Assembly (NCBI GenBank): GCA_963800415.1
Contig: CAWDBS010000065.1
Coordinates: 21,268-85,267 of the forward strand
Direction: 5' to 3'
From: Palsa-504 sp963800415
GTDB taxonomy: Bacteria > Actinomycetota > Actinomycetes > Streptosporangiales > Streptosporangiaceae
DNA: 64,000 nucleotides
Positions 46,750 to 55,380 of this stretch are shown here, piece after piece; position 1 is the stretch's first letter; each line of letters opens with the position of its first letter. The translations under genes were made by a program, and so were the position numbers. The notes under the pieces are model-generated. The model did no database searches, had not been told where the DNA came from, and saw only the letters and a program-made list of their open reading frames with translations.

Positions 46750-48768
46750 CAACACCATGGATTTAGGCGGTTTCAGCCTGGCTTGGCTGCGTGACCTGGC
46801 GTTTTGTGCCGCTTTGGAAGCTGAGCGGGACTCCTGGTAGGCGTTGAGTGTCGAATTCCGCGCTCACCAGGGAGTCCCGGGTGCAATCTAGCCTTGTCTG
46901 TACTGATGCCGCAATTCGTTCCGCGCAGTTCCCTGCCGCCGGGACGCCGGCGGGGACGCTGACGGTTCGTGCCGCTGACCTGCGGGTTCACAGTTCCCGG
47001 TCGGTCACCGTGGCCGGGATGGCGCCGGCGAAAGGCGAGGAGACGGGGTTCTTCCGGCCGGTCCTGACCGCGCCGGCGTTCGTGAAGCGGGACGGCACCG
47101 TGCTGGCGGATGCGTGGCTGCCGGACCTGGTCCGCCTCGGCGGCCTGGAGGCGCATCTCGGCGACGGCGTGATCGACAAGATCGCCGGGAATGCGGTGAT
47201 GAACGGGCGCCTCCGGCCGCGGGAACGCCGCCGGCTGATGTCGTATCCGCTGGTCATCCGCCTGGTAATCGCGATGACCCTGCTGCCCGGCTCCTCGTAC
47301 TCAGAGGCGATGCGGACCCTGGCCGGGCTGCTCGCGGACATCCCGTTCACCCTGGCCTGGCACATCCCCACCGGGAAGACGGTCACCGGATGGCGGCTGC
47401 TGGTCCCGGCGGAGATCATGGAGGAGATCTTCTGGCACGCCGCAGGCCCCCTCATCGGCGACGATGAGCCGTCCGCGGTCATGCTGGCCGGGATGCCCGT
47501 GAACGCCGCCGACGGCATGCTGGTGAACCTGGCGGACACGACGGAGAACCGGAACTATTTCGGCACGACCGGGACCGGGGACGGGTCCTCCCCGTTCCCG
47601 CAGGCCAGGATCGTCGCGCTGACCGCCCGCGCCGGCCGCGCGATCCTCGCCGCCGCCATCGGGAAGGCCTCCGACGGGGAGCAGACCCTGCTGAAGGACC
47701 TCGCGCGGGAGCGGCCGGAACTGTTCGCGCACCGGGTCACCCTCTTCGACCGGAACTTCCCCGGCCATGACCTGATCACCGCGATCCTCCTGGCCGAAGG
47801 GCACGTCATCGCCCGCGTCAAGGGCGGTATCGCCCTGCCCTTCCAGGACACCCCGGGCAAGGGCTGGCTGCCCGACGGGTCCCGCACCAGCTGGCTGAAC
47901 GCCCCGTCCGGGAAGAAGGAGGACCGGCTCCCGGTCCGGGTCGCCGAGCACTCCGTCCTCGTAACCGGCCCGGACGGGGAAGAGGTATCGGAGACCTGCA
48001 CCCTGGTCACCACCTTCCCCGACGAGCTGGCGGTGCCCGCTGCCAGCATCCGGGAGGCCTATCCCGCCAGGTGGACCGCGTCGGAGACGACGTTCGGCGA
48101 GGACAAGGCGACGATCACCTGCGCCGGGAACCGGACCTCCGGGCCCGTGCTCCGCTCTGGCTGCCCGCAGCTCGTCCTGCAGGAAGCCTGGGCCTGGCTG
48201 ACGGCCACCCAGCTGGTCCGCGCCGGCGAGGCCGCCACCCTTCGCAGCGAGGAAGCCGCCGCCCGCGCCCTGCGCCGCAAGGACGCGCGGCCAGTCACCG
48301 CCGACGAGGAATCCTTCACCGCCGCCTGGCACCACGCCGTCCGCTCCATGGAAACCACCCAGGTCACCGCTGCCTCCTCCCTCGCGGCGCTCGCCGCCGC
48401 GGGAGACGCCGCCGCCCGCGCTCACCTGCACGCCCTCAACATCCCTGGCCGGAACCGGCACTCCCCGCGCGAGCAGAAAGCACGCCCGAAATTCCCGCAC
48501 ACGTCAGCGACCAAGCCCACCGTGACCGGGAAATACGAGGTCATCGTGTACGCGCCCGGCCGTCACTGAACCAGCACCCCGGCCCCGCGTGAAGAAAGGA
48601 GGCAGGCCGCACCGCCTCGCGGCCCGTGGAACCGCGCGCCCGAGCCGTCGCGACACGCGGGCAGAAACCATGCCCGCATCCCGTAAGGAAAAGGACTCCA
48701 CGAACCACCTGGAACACAGGAGCATCAACCACCCGGCAGGGCCGAAATACCTAAAAGACCTGGCGTTG
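46750..48768 (+). mobile_element. IS4-type insertion sequence, copy 2 (2019 bp)
   Basis: Identical in length to copy 1 with the same ends (CAACACCATGG on the left, CAACGCCAGG on the right, inverted). Flanked by the 10-bp repeat CCGCATGGGC (46740-46749 and 48769-48778). Both targets share the core CATGGG, so the element seems to prefer such sites. Orientation is opposite to copy 1; each copy has its own duplication, so they inserted independently. Confidence 0.93.
46848..48569 (+). CDS. IS4-family transposase, copy 2
   Basis: 573 residues, intact, two substitutions from copy 1 (Gly in TARAGRAIL and Ser in WTASETTF). DDE residues as in copy 1: MLVNLADTTENRNYFG, TLFDRNFPGHDL, YPARWTASETTFGEDK. 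Near-identity shows recent spread within this genome. Confidence 0.93.
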   Translation: MSNSALTRESRVQSSLVCTDAAIRSAQFPAAGTPAGTLTVRAADLRVHSSRSVTVAGMAPAKGEETGFFRPVLTAPAFVKRDGTVLADAWLPDLVRLGGLEAHLGDGVIDKIAGNAVMNGRLRPRERRRLMSYPLVIRLVIAMTLLPGSSYSEAMRTLAGLLADIPFTLAWHIPTGKTVTGWRLLVPAEIMEEIFWHAAGPLIGDDEPSAVMLAGMPVNAADGMLVNLADTTENRNYFGTTGTGDGSSPFPQARIVALTARAGRAILAAAIGKASDGEQTLLKDLARERPELFAHRVTLFDRNFPGHDLITAILLAEGHVIARVKGGIALPFQDTPGKGWLPDGSRTSWLNAPSGKKEDRLPVRVAEHSVLVTGPDGEEVSETCTLVTTFPDELAVPAASIREAYPARWTASETTFGEDKATITCAGNRTSGPVLRSGCPQLVLQEAWAWLTATQLVRAGEAATLRSEEAAARALRRKDARPVTADEESFTAAWHHAVRSMETTQVTAASSLAALAAAGDAAARAHLHALNIPGRNRHSPREQKARPKFPHTSATKPTVTGKYEVIVYAPGRH

Positions 48769-48802
48769 CCGCATGGGCCGCCTCTGGGTACATCCAGACC
48801 AT
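48769..48802 (-). pseudogene. Glycosyltransferase gene, original 5' end
   Basis: The ATG at 48800-48802 reads MVWMYPEAAHA and, after removal of IS copy 2 and one CCGCATGGGC, continues in frame into VVALPKVHGSWWRQ of the glycosyltransferase (421 residues in total). A G-rich ribosome site (GGGGGGG, eight bases upstream) supports it. This marks the true start of the polysaccharide operon. Confidence 0.7.
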
Positions 48803-49506
48803 GTACCAATCCCCCCCACAGGGCACCGTTCCTGCCGTGACAGCGCAAAGCGCGGCGCGACAGGATGCATTTCAACACATTGAGCGTCATCCATGCTTAG
48901 GCGTGGAATCGCTATAAGCACATGGAAGACGGCTCACTGCCGTCGCAGGATTACAGGATTGACAGATCTTCGCGTAAAGAACTGGTTACGCCGTTCTAAC
49001 TAAAATAACGTTGAGTAATTGATTGGAGTGATTTCGTGAGACTGAAGGCATGCCAAGCAAGACCCGACTAATATGTCAATTTTTCCATTAAATGATTACG
49101 TAAAGCGATGGAGCGAACACGTCTAGTATGGAACGCCGAAACCTATAAATCTGGGTCACGCCGCTCCGCCTCGTCCGCCGGGTCCCACCGCGGATCCGGC
49201 TCTATGTCGTCCAGGGATTCGTAAGCAACGATTGTGACGCTGTCCGGTTCGGTGCAAGGCTAGGACGGTCGCCGGTCCGGCTCCAAGTCCAATCCTGCCT
49301 GTCAGATCGGGCGGTTCCGCCCGAAGCGGCCGCGCCACGACGTCGGGCACGCGGGCCTGCTGCGCCGGCGGGCCGGCCCAGATCCCGTAGGATCTCCGCT
49401 CGACGCCAGGCGAACTCGCCGCCGACCGGCGTGGCCGCGGCTACCCCGCGCGGCGGTCCGTAAAGGAATCGTCATCATTTCTGGTTACCGGGAGTTAACT
49501 GGCATC
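48803..49506. promoter_or_regulatory. AT-rich upstream region of the polysaccharide operon
   Basis: Roughly 48880-49150 is strikingly poor in G and C compared with the window. It should hold the operon promoter on the minus strand; a TTGACATAT box is visible around 49070 on that strand, without a convincing partner. On the plus strand a GTG at about 49036 with GGAG upstream opens an 11-codon frame (MRLKACQARPD), possibly a leader peptide or chance. Around 49148-49240 the minus strand encodes VAYESLDDIEPDPRWDPADE near a stop, without a start: perhaps the end of a lost small gene. No complete gene is supported. Confidence 0.4.
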
Positions 49507-49697
49507 TCAGGAGTGGGCTGTCATGTACTGGATTACCGTGGTGGCGTCGGCGGCCTCGGCGTACAGGTCGGAGTCGAGGTCGTCTTCGGTGAGGCGCCGC
49601 CGGGCGTAGTGCTTGTCCCAGAATGCGGTCCACCAGGGGTGATCGGTGAGGAACCGGGTGATCCGGACAGTGTCGCCGGGCGGGGGAGGCTGGTCAT
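49507..49697 (-). CDS. Small hypothetical protein, 63 aa, one-base frame break near the start
   Basis: The conserved-looking frame TVRITRFLTDHPWWTAFWDK ... LTEDDLDSDLYAEAADATTV ends at TGA 49507-49509. Its natural ATG (49695-49697) overlaps the stop of the upstream small gene (ATGA) but is out of frame by one base; restoring one C in the run CTCCCCCG gives MTSLPPPGDTVRITRFLTDH. Aromatic and acidic residues suggest a small folded protein. The function is unknown; the coupling suggests it works with the upstream product. Confidence 0.5.
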
Positions 49698-49877
49698 GCG
49701 ATCATGCCCTGCCCTGGGGCGGCGGGCTGGTCCGGGTGCAGGGTGGCGCTGATCTGGCGGGAGAGGTCGGCCAGGGTGCCGCCCGGCGTGCCAGGGCGTT
49801 CCGGAGGGGACGGCGACGTGGACACGGCAGCTGATGGCGTGCAGGTCGTAGCCGGGGCAGAGGGCACCGAACAGCAT
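49694..49877 (-). CDS. Small hypothetical protein, about 60 aa, frame break
   Basis: From ATG 49875-49877: MLFGALCPGYDLHAISCRVH, then VAVPSGTPWHAG. Removing one G of the run near 49785 joins it to TLADLSRQISATLHPDQPAA and the end PGQGMIA at 49694. The stop overlaps the ATG of the next small gene. No family is recognised. The pair looks like a small two-gene unit of unknown role. Confidence 0.4.
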
Positions 49878-49914
49878 TGAGCGCCGGATACCCTACCAGA
49901 CGCTCTGCGCACCC

Positions 49915-50445
49915 TTACCAGGGAAGTGAGTCTCGTGCGTCGAAGTAGCCTCCGGTAGGCCCGTCGGTCCCCACCTGGGCCATTCGCACGATGATCTCCG
50001 CGCCCTGCTGCACGGTCTGCGTGCCCTGGAACGCGTTCAGGTCCGTCGCGGTGAACCCGGGCTCCACCGCATTGACTAGGATCCCCGAGAACGCCTTGGC
50101 GTACTGCACGGTGACCATGTTCACTGCCGCCTTCGACGCCGGGTAAGCCACTCCCGGGTAGGCCAACGCCGGGGTGCCCGCGGCGGTCATCCGCGCCATC
50201 GACCCCAGCCCGCTGGAGACGTTGACGATCACCGGCGCCGCGGACCGCTGCAGCGGTGGCAGGAACGCGTGCGTCACCCGCACCATCCCGAAGACGTTCG
50301 TCTCGAAAGATCGTCCGCATGATGCCGGCGGTCACCTCCGCGGCGCCGAATACCCCTCCGTCCGCCCTCCGCCCCTCGATGCCGACGTTGTTGACCAGCA
50401 CGTCCAGGCCGCCATCGGCCTCGATGGCGTTGGTCGCGGCCGCGC
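49915..50445 (-). pseudogene. Truncated duplicate of the SDR gene at 51112-51819
   Basis: The C-terminal half (VTHAFLPPLQRSAAPVIVNV, YPASKAAVNMVTVQYAKAFS, VEPGFTATDLNAFQGTQTVQ) is nearly the same as in the intact SDR 1.2 kb away. One extra A (GAAAGATC instead of GAAGATC, near 50310) breaks the frame, and homology stops at about 50445, removing the NAD-binding N-terminus. It carries several substitutions, so it is an old partial duplication rather than an assembly repeat. Confidence 0.85.
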
Positions 50446-50466
50446 ACTACGGCGTGCAGCCAGCGG

Positions 50467-50976
50467 TCACTGGTAGAGGCCACAGTGCGGGCACTTCGAG
50501 AACCCCTCCGTCGGCTGCCCGCAGTGGACGCAGTCGCCTACCATCTTTCTCCTGATCGCGTCGTCCTTGGCGGACGCCATGGCCAGCCGGGTCGCAAGAT
50601 CGTAAGGACCGGAAGACGACGGCGCGGGTGCACTTGGCGCCGGTCGCGGTGCCCACGCCTGGGTTTGCGGGTAGTGCGGCGCCTGCAGAGCGTTCACGTA
50701 CTGATCCCGCGTGACCATGATGGTATTCAGTTCCTGGTTAACGGCCATAAGCAGCCGCCCGTATCCTTGACTGCTCAGGAACGTGGCGTCACCCTGGAGC
50801 ACCGACAACTGCCCGTACCGTTGCATGAGCGCGCCTATAGCCTCCTGACGCTCCCAGTCGTTCGATGGCGGGCGAACTTGGAACTGGTACCAGAACTGCT
50901 GTTGTTGCGCCTGAAGCTGATAGAGCATCTGCTGCTCGGCCATCGCCGGGTTTTCAAACATTCCGATCGGATTCAT
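50467..50976 (-). CDS. Hypothetical protein with C-terminal zinc ribbon
   Basis: 169 residues from ATG 50974-50976 (a GTG four codons earlier is also possible). The N-terminal half is Gln-rich and helical (AEQQMLYQLQAQQQQFWYQF), probably a coiled coil, the middle is a Pro/Ala linker, and the C-terminus is a four-cysteine ribbon, CVHCGQPTEGFSKCPHCGLYQ-like, with two CxxC pairs. No family name can be assigned. It lies between the SDR and its broken copy, so it was inside the duplicated or rearranged segment. Confidence 0.65.
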   Translation of the reverse strand: MNPIGMFENPAMAEQQMLYQLQAQQQQFWYQFQVRPPSNDWERQEAIGALMQRYGQLSVLQGDATFLSSQGYGRLLMAVNQELNTIMVTRDQYVNALQAPHYPQTQAWAPRPAPSAPAPSSSGPYDLATRLAMASAKDDAIRRKMVGDCVHCGQPTEGFSKCPHCGLYQ

Positions 50977-51111
50977 CGGCCACCCCACCCCACCCCAATC
51001 CGGACCGCTGCTCTTCCATCGTGCTCCGTGACGGAAAAGTTCACAAGGTGTCCGCAGACAGCGCGATAGCCGAGGTAGGAGCGTCGGGCGCGGTGGCGTC
51101 GTCTAGGCCGC

Positions 51112-51819
51112 TCACCAGTCGAGGGGACCGGTGGCGTCGAAGTAGCCGCCCGTGGGCCCGTCCGGCCCCGCCTGTGCCATCCGCACGATGATCTCCGCGC
51201 CCTGCTCCACCGTCTGCGTGCCCTGGAACATGTTCAGGTCCGTCGCGGTGAACCCGGGCTCCACCGCGTTGACCCGGATCCCCGGGAACGCCTTGGCGTA
51301 CTGCACGGTGACCATGTTCACCGCCGCCTTCGACACCGGGTAAGCCACCCCCGGATACGCCGACGCCGGGGTGCCCGCGGCGGTCATCCGCGCCATCGAC
51401 CCCAGCCCGCTGGAGACGTTGACGATCACCGGCGCCGCAGACCGCTGCAGCAGCGGCAGGAACGCGTGCGTCACCCGCACCATCCCGAACACGTTCGTCT
51501 CGAAGATCGTCCGCATGATGCCGCCGGTCACCTCCGCGGCGCCGAATACCCTTCCGTCCGCCCTCCGCCCCTCGATGCCGGCGTTGTTGACCAGGACGTC
51601 CAGGCCGCCGTCGGCCTCGATGACCTTCACCGCGGCCGCAACCGAGTCGTCGTCGGTGACGTCGAGCAAGACAAACCGTGCCCCCAGCTGCCCGGCGGCG
51701 CGGCGGCCGCGCCCGGCGTCCCGGCTGCCGACGTAGACGGTGTGGCCGGCCGCGATGAGCTGGCGGCCGGTCTCGAAGCCCAGCCCCTTGTTCGCTCCGG
51801 TAATAAGTGTTGTCGTCAT
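51112..51819 (-). CDS. Short-chain dehydrogenase/reductase (SDR)
   Basis: 235 residues, intact. The cofactor motif is TTTLITGANKGLGFETGRQL (TGxxxGxG), followed by VNNAGIEGRR (NNAG), the catalytic Ser in VIVNVSSGLGSM and the Tyr/Lys pair in YPGVAYPVSKAAVNMV. The Arg after VGS suggests NADP preference. It belongs to classical SDRs of the carbonyl-reductase kind; substrate unknown. Confidence 0.9.
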   Translation of the reverse strand: MTTTLITGANKGLGFETGRQLIAAGHTVYVGSRDAGRGRRAAGQLGARFVLLDVTDDDSVAAAVKVIEADGGLDVLVNNAGIEGRRADGRVFGAAEVTGGIMRTIFETNVFGMVRVTHAFLPLLQRSAAPVIVNVSSGLGSMARMTAAGTPASAYPGVAYPVSKAAVNMVTVQYAKAFPGIRVNAVEPGFTATDLNMFQGTQTVEQGAEIIVRMAQAGPDGPTGGYFDATGPLDW

Positions 51820-51924
51820 GCCTCCAGGCTGCCGCCTGCCGCCGCAGTCAGCCAGTCGACCCGTCTTCCTGGGACTGCCGGCCCGGTGAAGGCGGCCGGC
51901 CCGAACCAGTGACTTTCCCCGCGG

Positions 51925-53628
51925 CTACGGAGCAGCGGATGCCGCTGTGGACGCGGTTGTGCTCGCGGGAGTGGTCGCCGGGGTGGACGCCGGGGTGCTG
52001 GCCGGGCTGGACGCGGGAGTGCTGGCCGGGCTGGACGCGGGAGTACTGGCCGGGGTGGACGCCGGGGTGCTGGCCGGAGTGGATGCGGGGGTGCTGGCCG
52101 GCGTAGACGCCGGGGTGGATGCCGGGGTGCTGGCCGGCGTAGACGCGGGCGTGCTCGCCGGGGTGCTGGCGGGCGTGGACGCGGGGGTGCTCGCCGGCGT
52201 GGACGAGCCCTGGTACGTTGACGCGCTCGCCGAAGTGGACGCGGACTGGGAGGCTGGCAGGCCAGGGCCACTTTGTCCGCCCGATGTGGATGCTGACGCA
52301 GAGGAAGTCACTGCCGCCGGGGACTGGACCGGGGTGGAAGTGTTTCCGGTGAACGAGGTCACGGCGAAAGCGGTTGCGCCAGATATCACGAGGAGTGCGC
52401 CGATGACCCACGCCAGCACCAGCGGCCGCCACCCGCGGCGCCGCGGGTGGCGGCTTCCGCCGGACGGCGGCTGACCGTACAGACCAGCGGGAGGATAGAT
52501 AGGCCCGGACGGATGCGTGGTCCCGGGAGCCGGCGCCATGCTCTTGGAGGCGGCCGACAGCGAATGGCTGGCCGGGGCGGCCAGGCGCTGGCTGTCCCCG
52601 GTAGGCACCCGCGCCCCGGAGTCCGCCGCCGTGGTCTGCATCGCGCCGAACCCCGCCGCCGCGCCCAACCCGGCCGCAGCCGCCGCACCGGCCCGATGTA
52701 TCGAATCGGACCCGTGCTTCGAACCGAACCCGGGCGCCGCCACGGGCGTGCCGAACGTGGAACCTGGCGCGCCGTCCCGGGCGAACCCGCGGGCGATCGG
52801 ACCGGGCAGCCAGTCCCCGCTCGGCTGGAGGGCGCCCACCTCGGCGAGCAGGCCGCCGGCAGTGGGCCGCTGCCGGGGGTCCTTGGCCAGGCAGCGTTCG
52901 ATCAGCGGCCGCACCTCGGCCGGCACCTGATCAAGGGTGGGGGAGCCGTGGACCACGCGGTACAGCAGCGACGCCGTGGTCCCGGTGCCGAACGGGCCCT
53001 GGCCCGTGGCGGCGAAGGCGATGACCGCCCCCAGGCTGAATATGTCGCTCGGCGGCCCGACGTCACGGCCCATGGCCTGCTCGGGGGACATGAACCCGGG
53101 CGAGCCGATGACCAGGCCCGCCTGCGTCAGCGCCGTGGACTCCACCGCCCGGGAGATGCCGAAATCAATGACCCGCGGGCCATCCTCCGCCAGCAGCACG
53201 TTCGACGGCTTGAGGTCCCGGTGCACCACGCCCGCGGCGTGGATCGCGCTCAGGCTCTCCGCCAGGCCCGCGGCCAGCGCCAGCAGCAACTCCGTCGGCA
53301 GCGGCCCGTGCTCGTCGATCGCCTCGGACAGCGCAGGCCCGGGAACGTAAGCGGTGGCCAGCCACGCCGCCGGACCGTCGACGTCCGCGTCCACCACCTG
53401 GGCGGTGAACACGCCGCTCACCTTCCGCGCCGCGGAGACCTCCCGCGCGAACCGCATCCGGAAATCCGGTTCCGCGGCCAGCTCAGTGCGGATGACCTTC
53501 ACCGCGACCGGCCGTCCGCCGGGGGACACGCCGAGGTACACCCGCCCCATGCCACCCTGGCCAAGCTGCCGCACCAGCCGGTACGGCCCGATGGTCTGCG
53601 GATCTCCGGGCTGCAATTCCCTGATCAC
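51925..53628 (-). CDS. Membrane Ser/Thr protein kinase with a repetitive STPA stalk
   Basis: GTG start 53626-53628, 567 residues. The kinase domain is complete: GQGGMGRVYLG, Lys44 in VAVKVIRTE, HRDLKPSN (Asp138), DFGISR (Asp155) and SPGFMSPEQAMG. A Pro/Ala-rich juxtamembrane part and a helix (LVLAWVIGALLVISGATAFA) follow. Outside the cell there is no PASTA or other sensor domain but about 100 residues dominated by a repeated S-T-P-A tetrapeptide (51950-52200 as a near-12-bp DNA repeat). Such a tail is probably an extended, possibly glycosylated stalk reaching into the wall. It likely phosphorylates cell-envelope or regulatory proteins. Confidence 0.9.
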   Translation of the reverse strand: MIRELQPGDPQTIGPYRLVRQLGQGGMGRVYLGVSPGGRPVAVKVIRTELAAEPDFRMRFAREVSAARKVSGVFTAQVVDADVDGPAAWLATAYVPGPALSEAIDEHGPLPTELLLALAAGLAESLSAIHAAGVVHRDLKPSNVLLAEDGPRVIDFGISRAVESTALTQAGLVIGSPGFMSPEQAMGRDVGPPSDIFSLGAVIAFAATGQGPFGTGTTASLLYRVVHGSPTLDQVPAEVRPLIERCLAKDPRQRPTAGGLLAEVGALQPSGDWLPGPIARGFARDGAPGSTFGTPVAAPGFGSKHGSDSIHRAGAAAAAGLGAAAGFGAMQTTAADSGARVPTGDSQRLAAPASHSLSAASKSMAPAPGTTHPSGPIYPPAGLYGQPPSGGSRHPRRRGWRPLVLAWVIGALLVISGATAFAVTSFTGNTSTPVQSPAAVTSSASASTSGGQSGPGLPASQSASTSASASTYQGSSTPASTPASTPASTPASTPASTPASTPASTPASTPASTPASTPASTPASTPASTPASSPASTPASSPASTPASTPATTPASTTASTAASAAP

Positions 53629-53880
53629 GCTACTCCCACTCCACGTCGGCGGACCGTCCTCAAACAACGGAGACGACACAACCACGATAAATACGTGTGA
53701 CGGGGATGGACATGCCCGAGAGCGCCTTTTCGGGGTGATTTGTGCTGGTAGCGCACAGCACACGAACATCGTTATTCCCACACGTCACTCTGTCAGGAGT
53801 CCCAAGTCCCTGGTGTTGGACCCCGCCAGAGGCCGACCGCAACCGCAGAAGCTCTTGTCCCGCTTCCCGGTACGGTCTGC

Positions 53881-55380
53881 TCAGGAAGAACCCGGCCCCG
53901 CCGAGATATGCCGGAGCAGGTTCGTCCGGTAGACCAGGACCAGCCAGCTTGCCACCCGGTAGGTCGCCGCTGGCTTGCCGAGGAAGTGCTCGAAGCGGGC
54001 CGCCGAGTACTTGCCGCGGTAGTCGGCGACCGCGAACGTGGCGTCGTACCGGGACGCGTTGTACCACAGCGCGTTGGACTCCCAGCCGGCCGCTTCGATC
54101 TTCCCCCACAGGTTAACCGTGCGGATCTGGACCCGGTTGCCCGACTGCAGCGTGACGATCGAGGCGTCCCAGTACCCGGCGATGCCGTACGTCAGCCTGT
54201 GCGCCTCAAGCCACGCGGCCAGCGGCTTCGTGGCCGGGTCCGCGGGCGGTCGCGTGGCCGCGGCGGCGAGCGGCAGCAGCGCGATGAGCCCTGCCGCGGC
54301 GACCGCGGCGAAGGCCCGCGACATCCCGGTGATCCGGGCGGGCACGAGGGCCCGCGCCGCGAGCACCGCGCCGCACGGCAGCACCGCGGCTACTTCGCGG
54401 GAGCCATAGGGCGACGGCATCACGGAGACCAGGTACGTGCCGACGTTGAAGACGATCGTGGCGACCAGCAACTGCTCGGCCCGGCTGGCCCTGCGCCAGG
54501 TCCATATCACCCGTGCCAGGCCGAATATGGCGGCCAGCAGGCAGATCAGCCCCAAAGCGGCGCTAGTGACGCTCAGCTTGGTGCCCGGCCCGGCGGCCGA
54601 CCCGAAAAGGATGCGGACGTCCAGCCATGCCACCGACGCGTGCTGGAGCCATAGCCTCGGCGAGGAGAGCCGTGCCCTGGGCTGGACCATCACGAACGCG
54701 CCAAAATGCACCATCGCCGCCCGGAGCACCGACTCCAGCGGCACGGACACGAGCGCGGCGACCACGAGCGCCGTGTCGCCGGAGCGAAGCTTCCGCCCGG
54801 CCAGCACGCGATAGCCGCAGACCAGGACGACGGCCGGCACCGCGACATAGCGGACGGTGAGGTCGCTGAGCTGCCCGGCGCACAGGATCAGGCAGACCAG
54901 CGGCGCCGTGAACCGCCGGTCCGGCACGCGGTCGATGAGCAGGAAGGACACCAGCAGGAACACCGAGGTCCCGATGTGATCAGGTTCCTCTAGCAGCACC
55001 CACACCGTCGGCGCGGCCAGCAGCGGCGCGGCCAGCACCGCGACGACGACCGCGCAGCGAACCACCCTGGCCGGGCCGCGGCTGCTGGTCACGGCCAGGG
55101 CCACGGCACAGACCGCGACGATCAGGTAGGTCAGCGCGGAGCCGACATGGACGGCAAGGTTGCCCACCCCGAACAGCAGCTCGACGATCCCGTTCAGCGG
55201 CAGTTCGAAAGCGTAAAAGGTTGCGTCGCCAAAGATCCAGCCGTGCAACAGGAGGTGACCGTGCACTAGGTCCCACGCCTGCAGCGCGCTGTTCGCGCCG
55301 TCCGAATCCACTCGCCCGCTGAACGAGATCCGCAGGAAGAACGCGAATAGCACCAGGCCGCCGGCTACCCACGCCGCCAC
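53881..55380 (-). CDS. Polytopic membrane protein, GT-C-like (unassigned)
   Basis: 499 residues from GTG 55378-55380; no other start is available in frame back to a stop at about 55511. At least ten hydrophobic helices are visible (for example WVAGGLVLFAFFLRISF, ALTYLIVAVCAVALAV, AALGLICLLAAIFGLARVIW). An acidic loop after the first helix (SGRVDSDGANSALQAWDLVH) recalls the catalytic loop of lipid-linked GT-C glycosyltransferases, and a soluble C-terminal part of about 100 residues follows. It may transfer sugars to exported molecules, but no family could be fixed. Confidence 0.6.
   Translation of the reverse strand: MAAWVAGGLVLFAFFLRISFSGRVDSDGANSALQAWDLVHGHLLLHGWIFGDATFYAFELPLNGIVELLFGVGNLAVHVGSALTYLIVAVCAVALAVTSSRGPARVVRCAVVVAVLAAPLLAAPTVWVLLEEPDHIGTSVFLLVSFLLIDRVPDRRFTAPLVCLILCAGQLSDLTVRYVAVPAVVLVCGYRVLAGRKLRSGDTALVVAALVSVPLESVLRAAMVHFGAFVMVQPRARLSSPRLWLQHASVAWLDVRILFGSAAGPGTKLSVTSAALGLICLLAAIFGLARVIWTWRRASRAEQLLVATIVFNVGTYLVSVMPSPYGSREVAAVLPCGAVLAARALVPARITGMSRAFAAVAAAGLIALLPLAAAATRPPADPATKPLAAWLEAHRLTYGIAGYWDASIVTLQSGNRVQIRTVNLWGKIEAAGWESNALWYNASRYDATFAVADYRGKYSAARFEHFLGKPAATYRVASWLVLVYRTNLLRHISAGPGSS

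Noticed and set aside
29239..48768. A composite transposon bounded by the two 2019-bp IS copies
   Set aside because: Each copy has its own different target duplication and the outer flanks do not match each other, so the copies inserted separately.
51950..52210. Regular short repeats resembling a CRISPR or minisatellite
   Set aside because: The repeats keep coding phase and encode the S-T-P-A tail of the kinase; there are no unique spacers of constant length and no cas genes.
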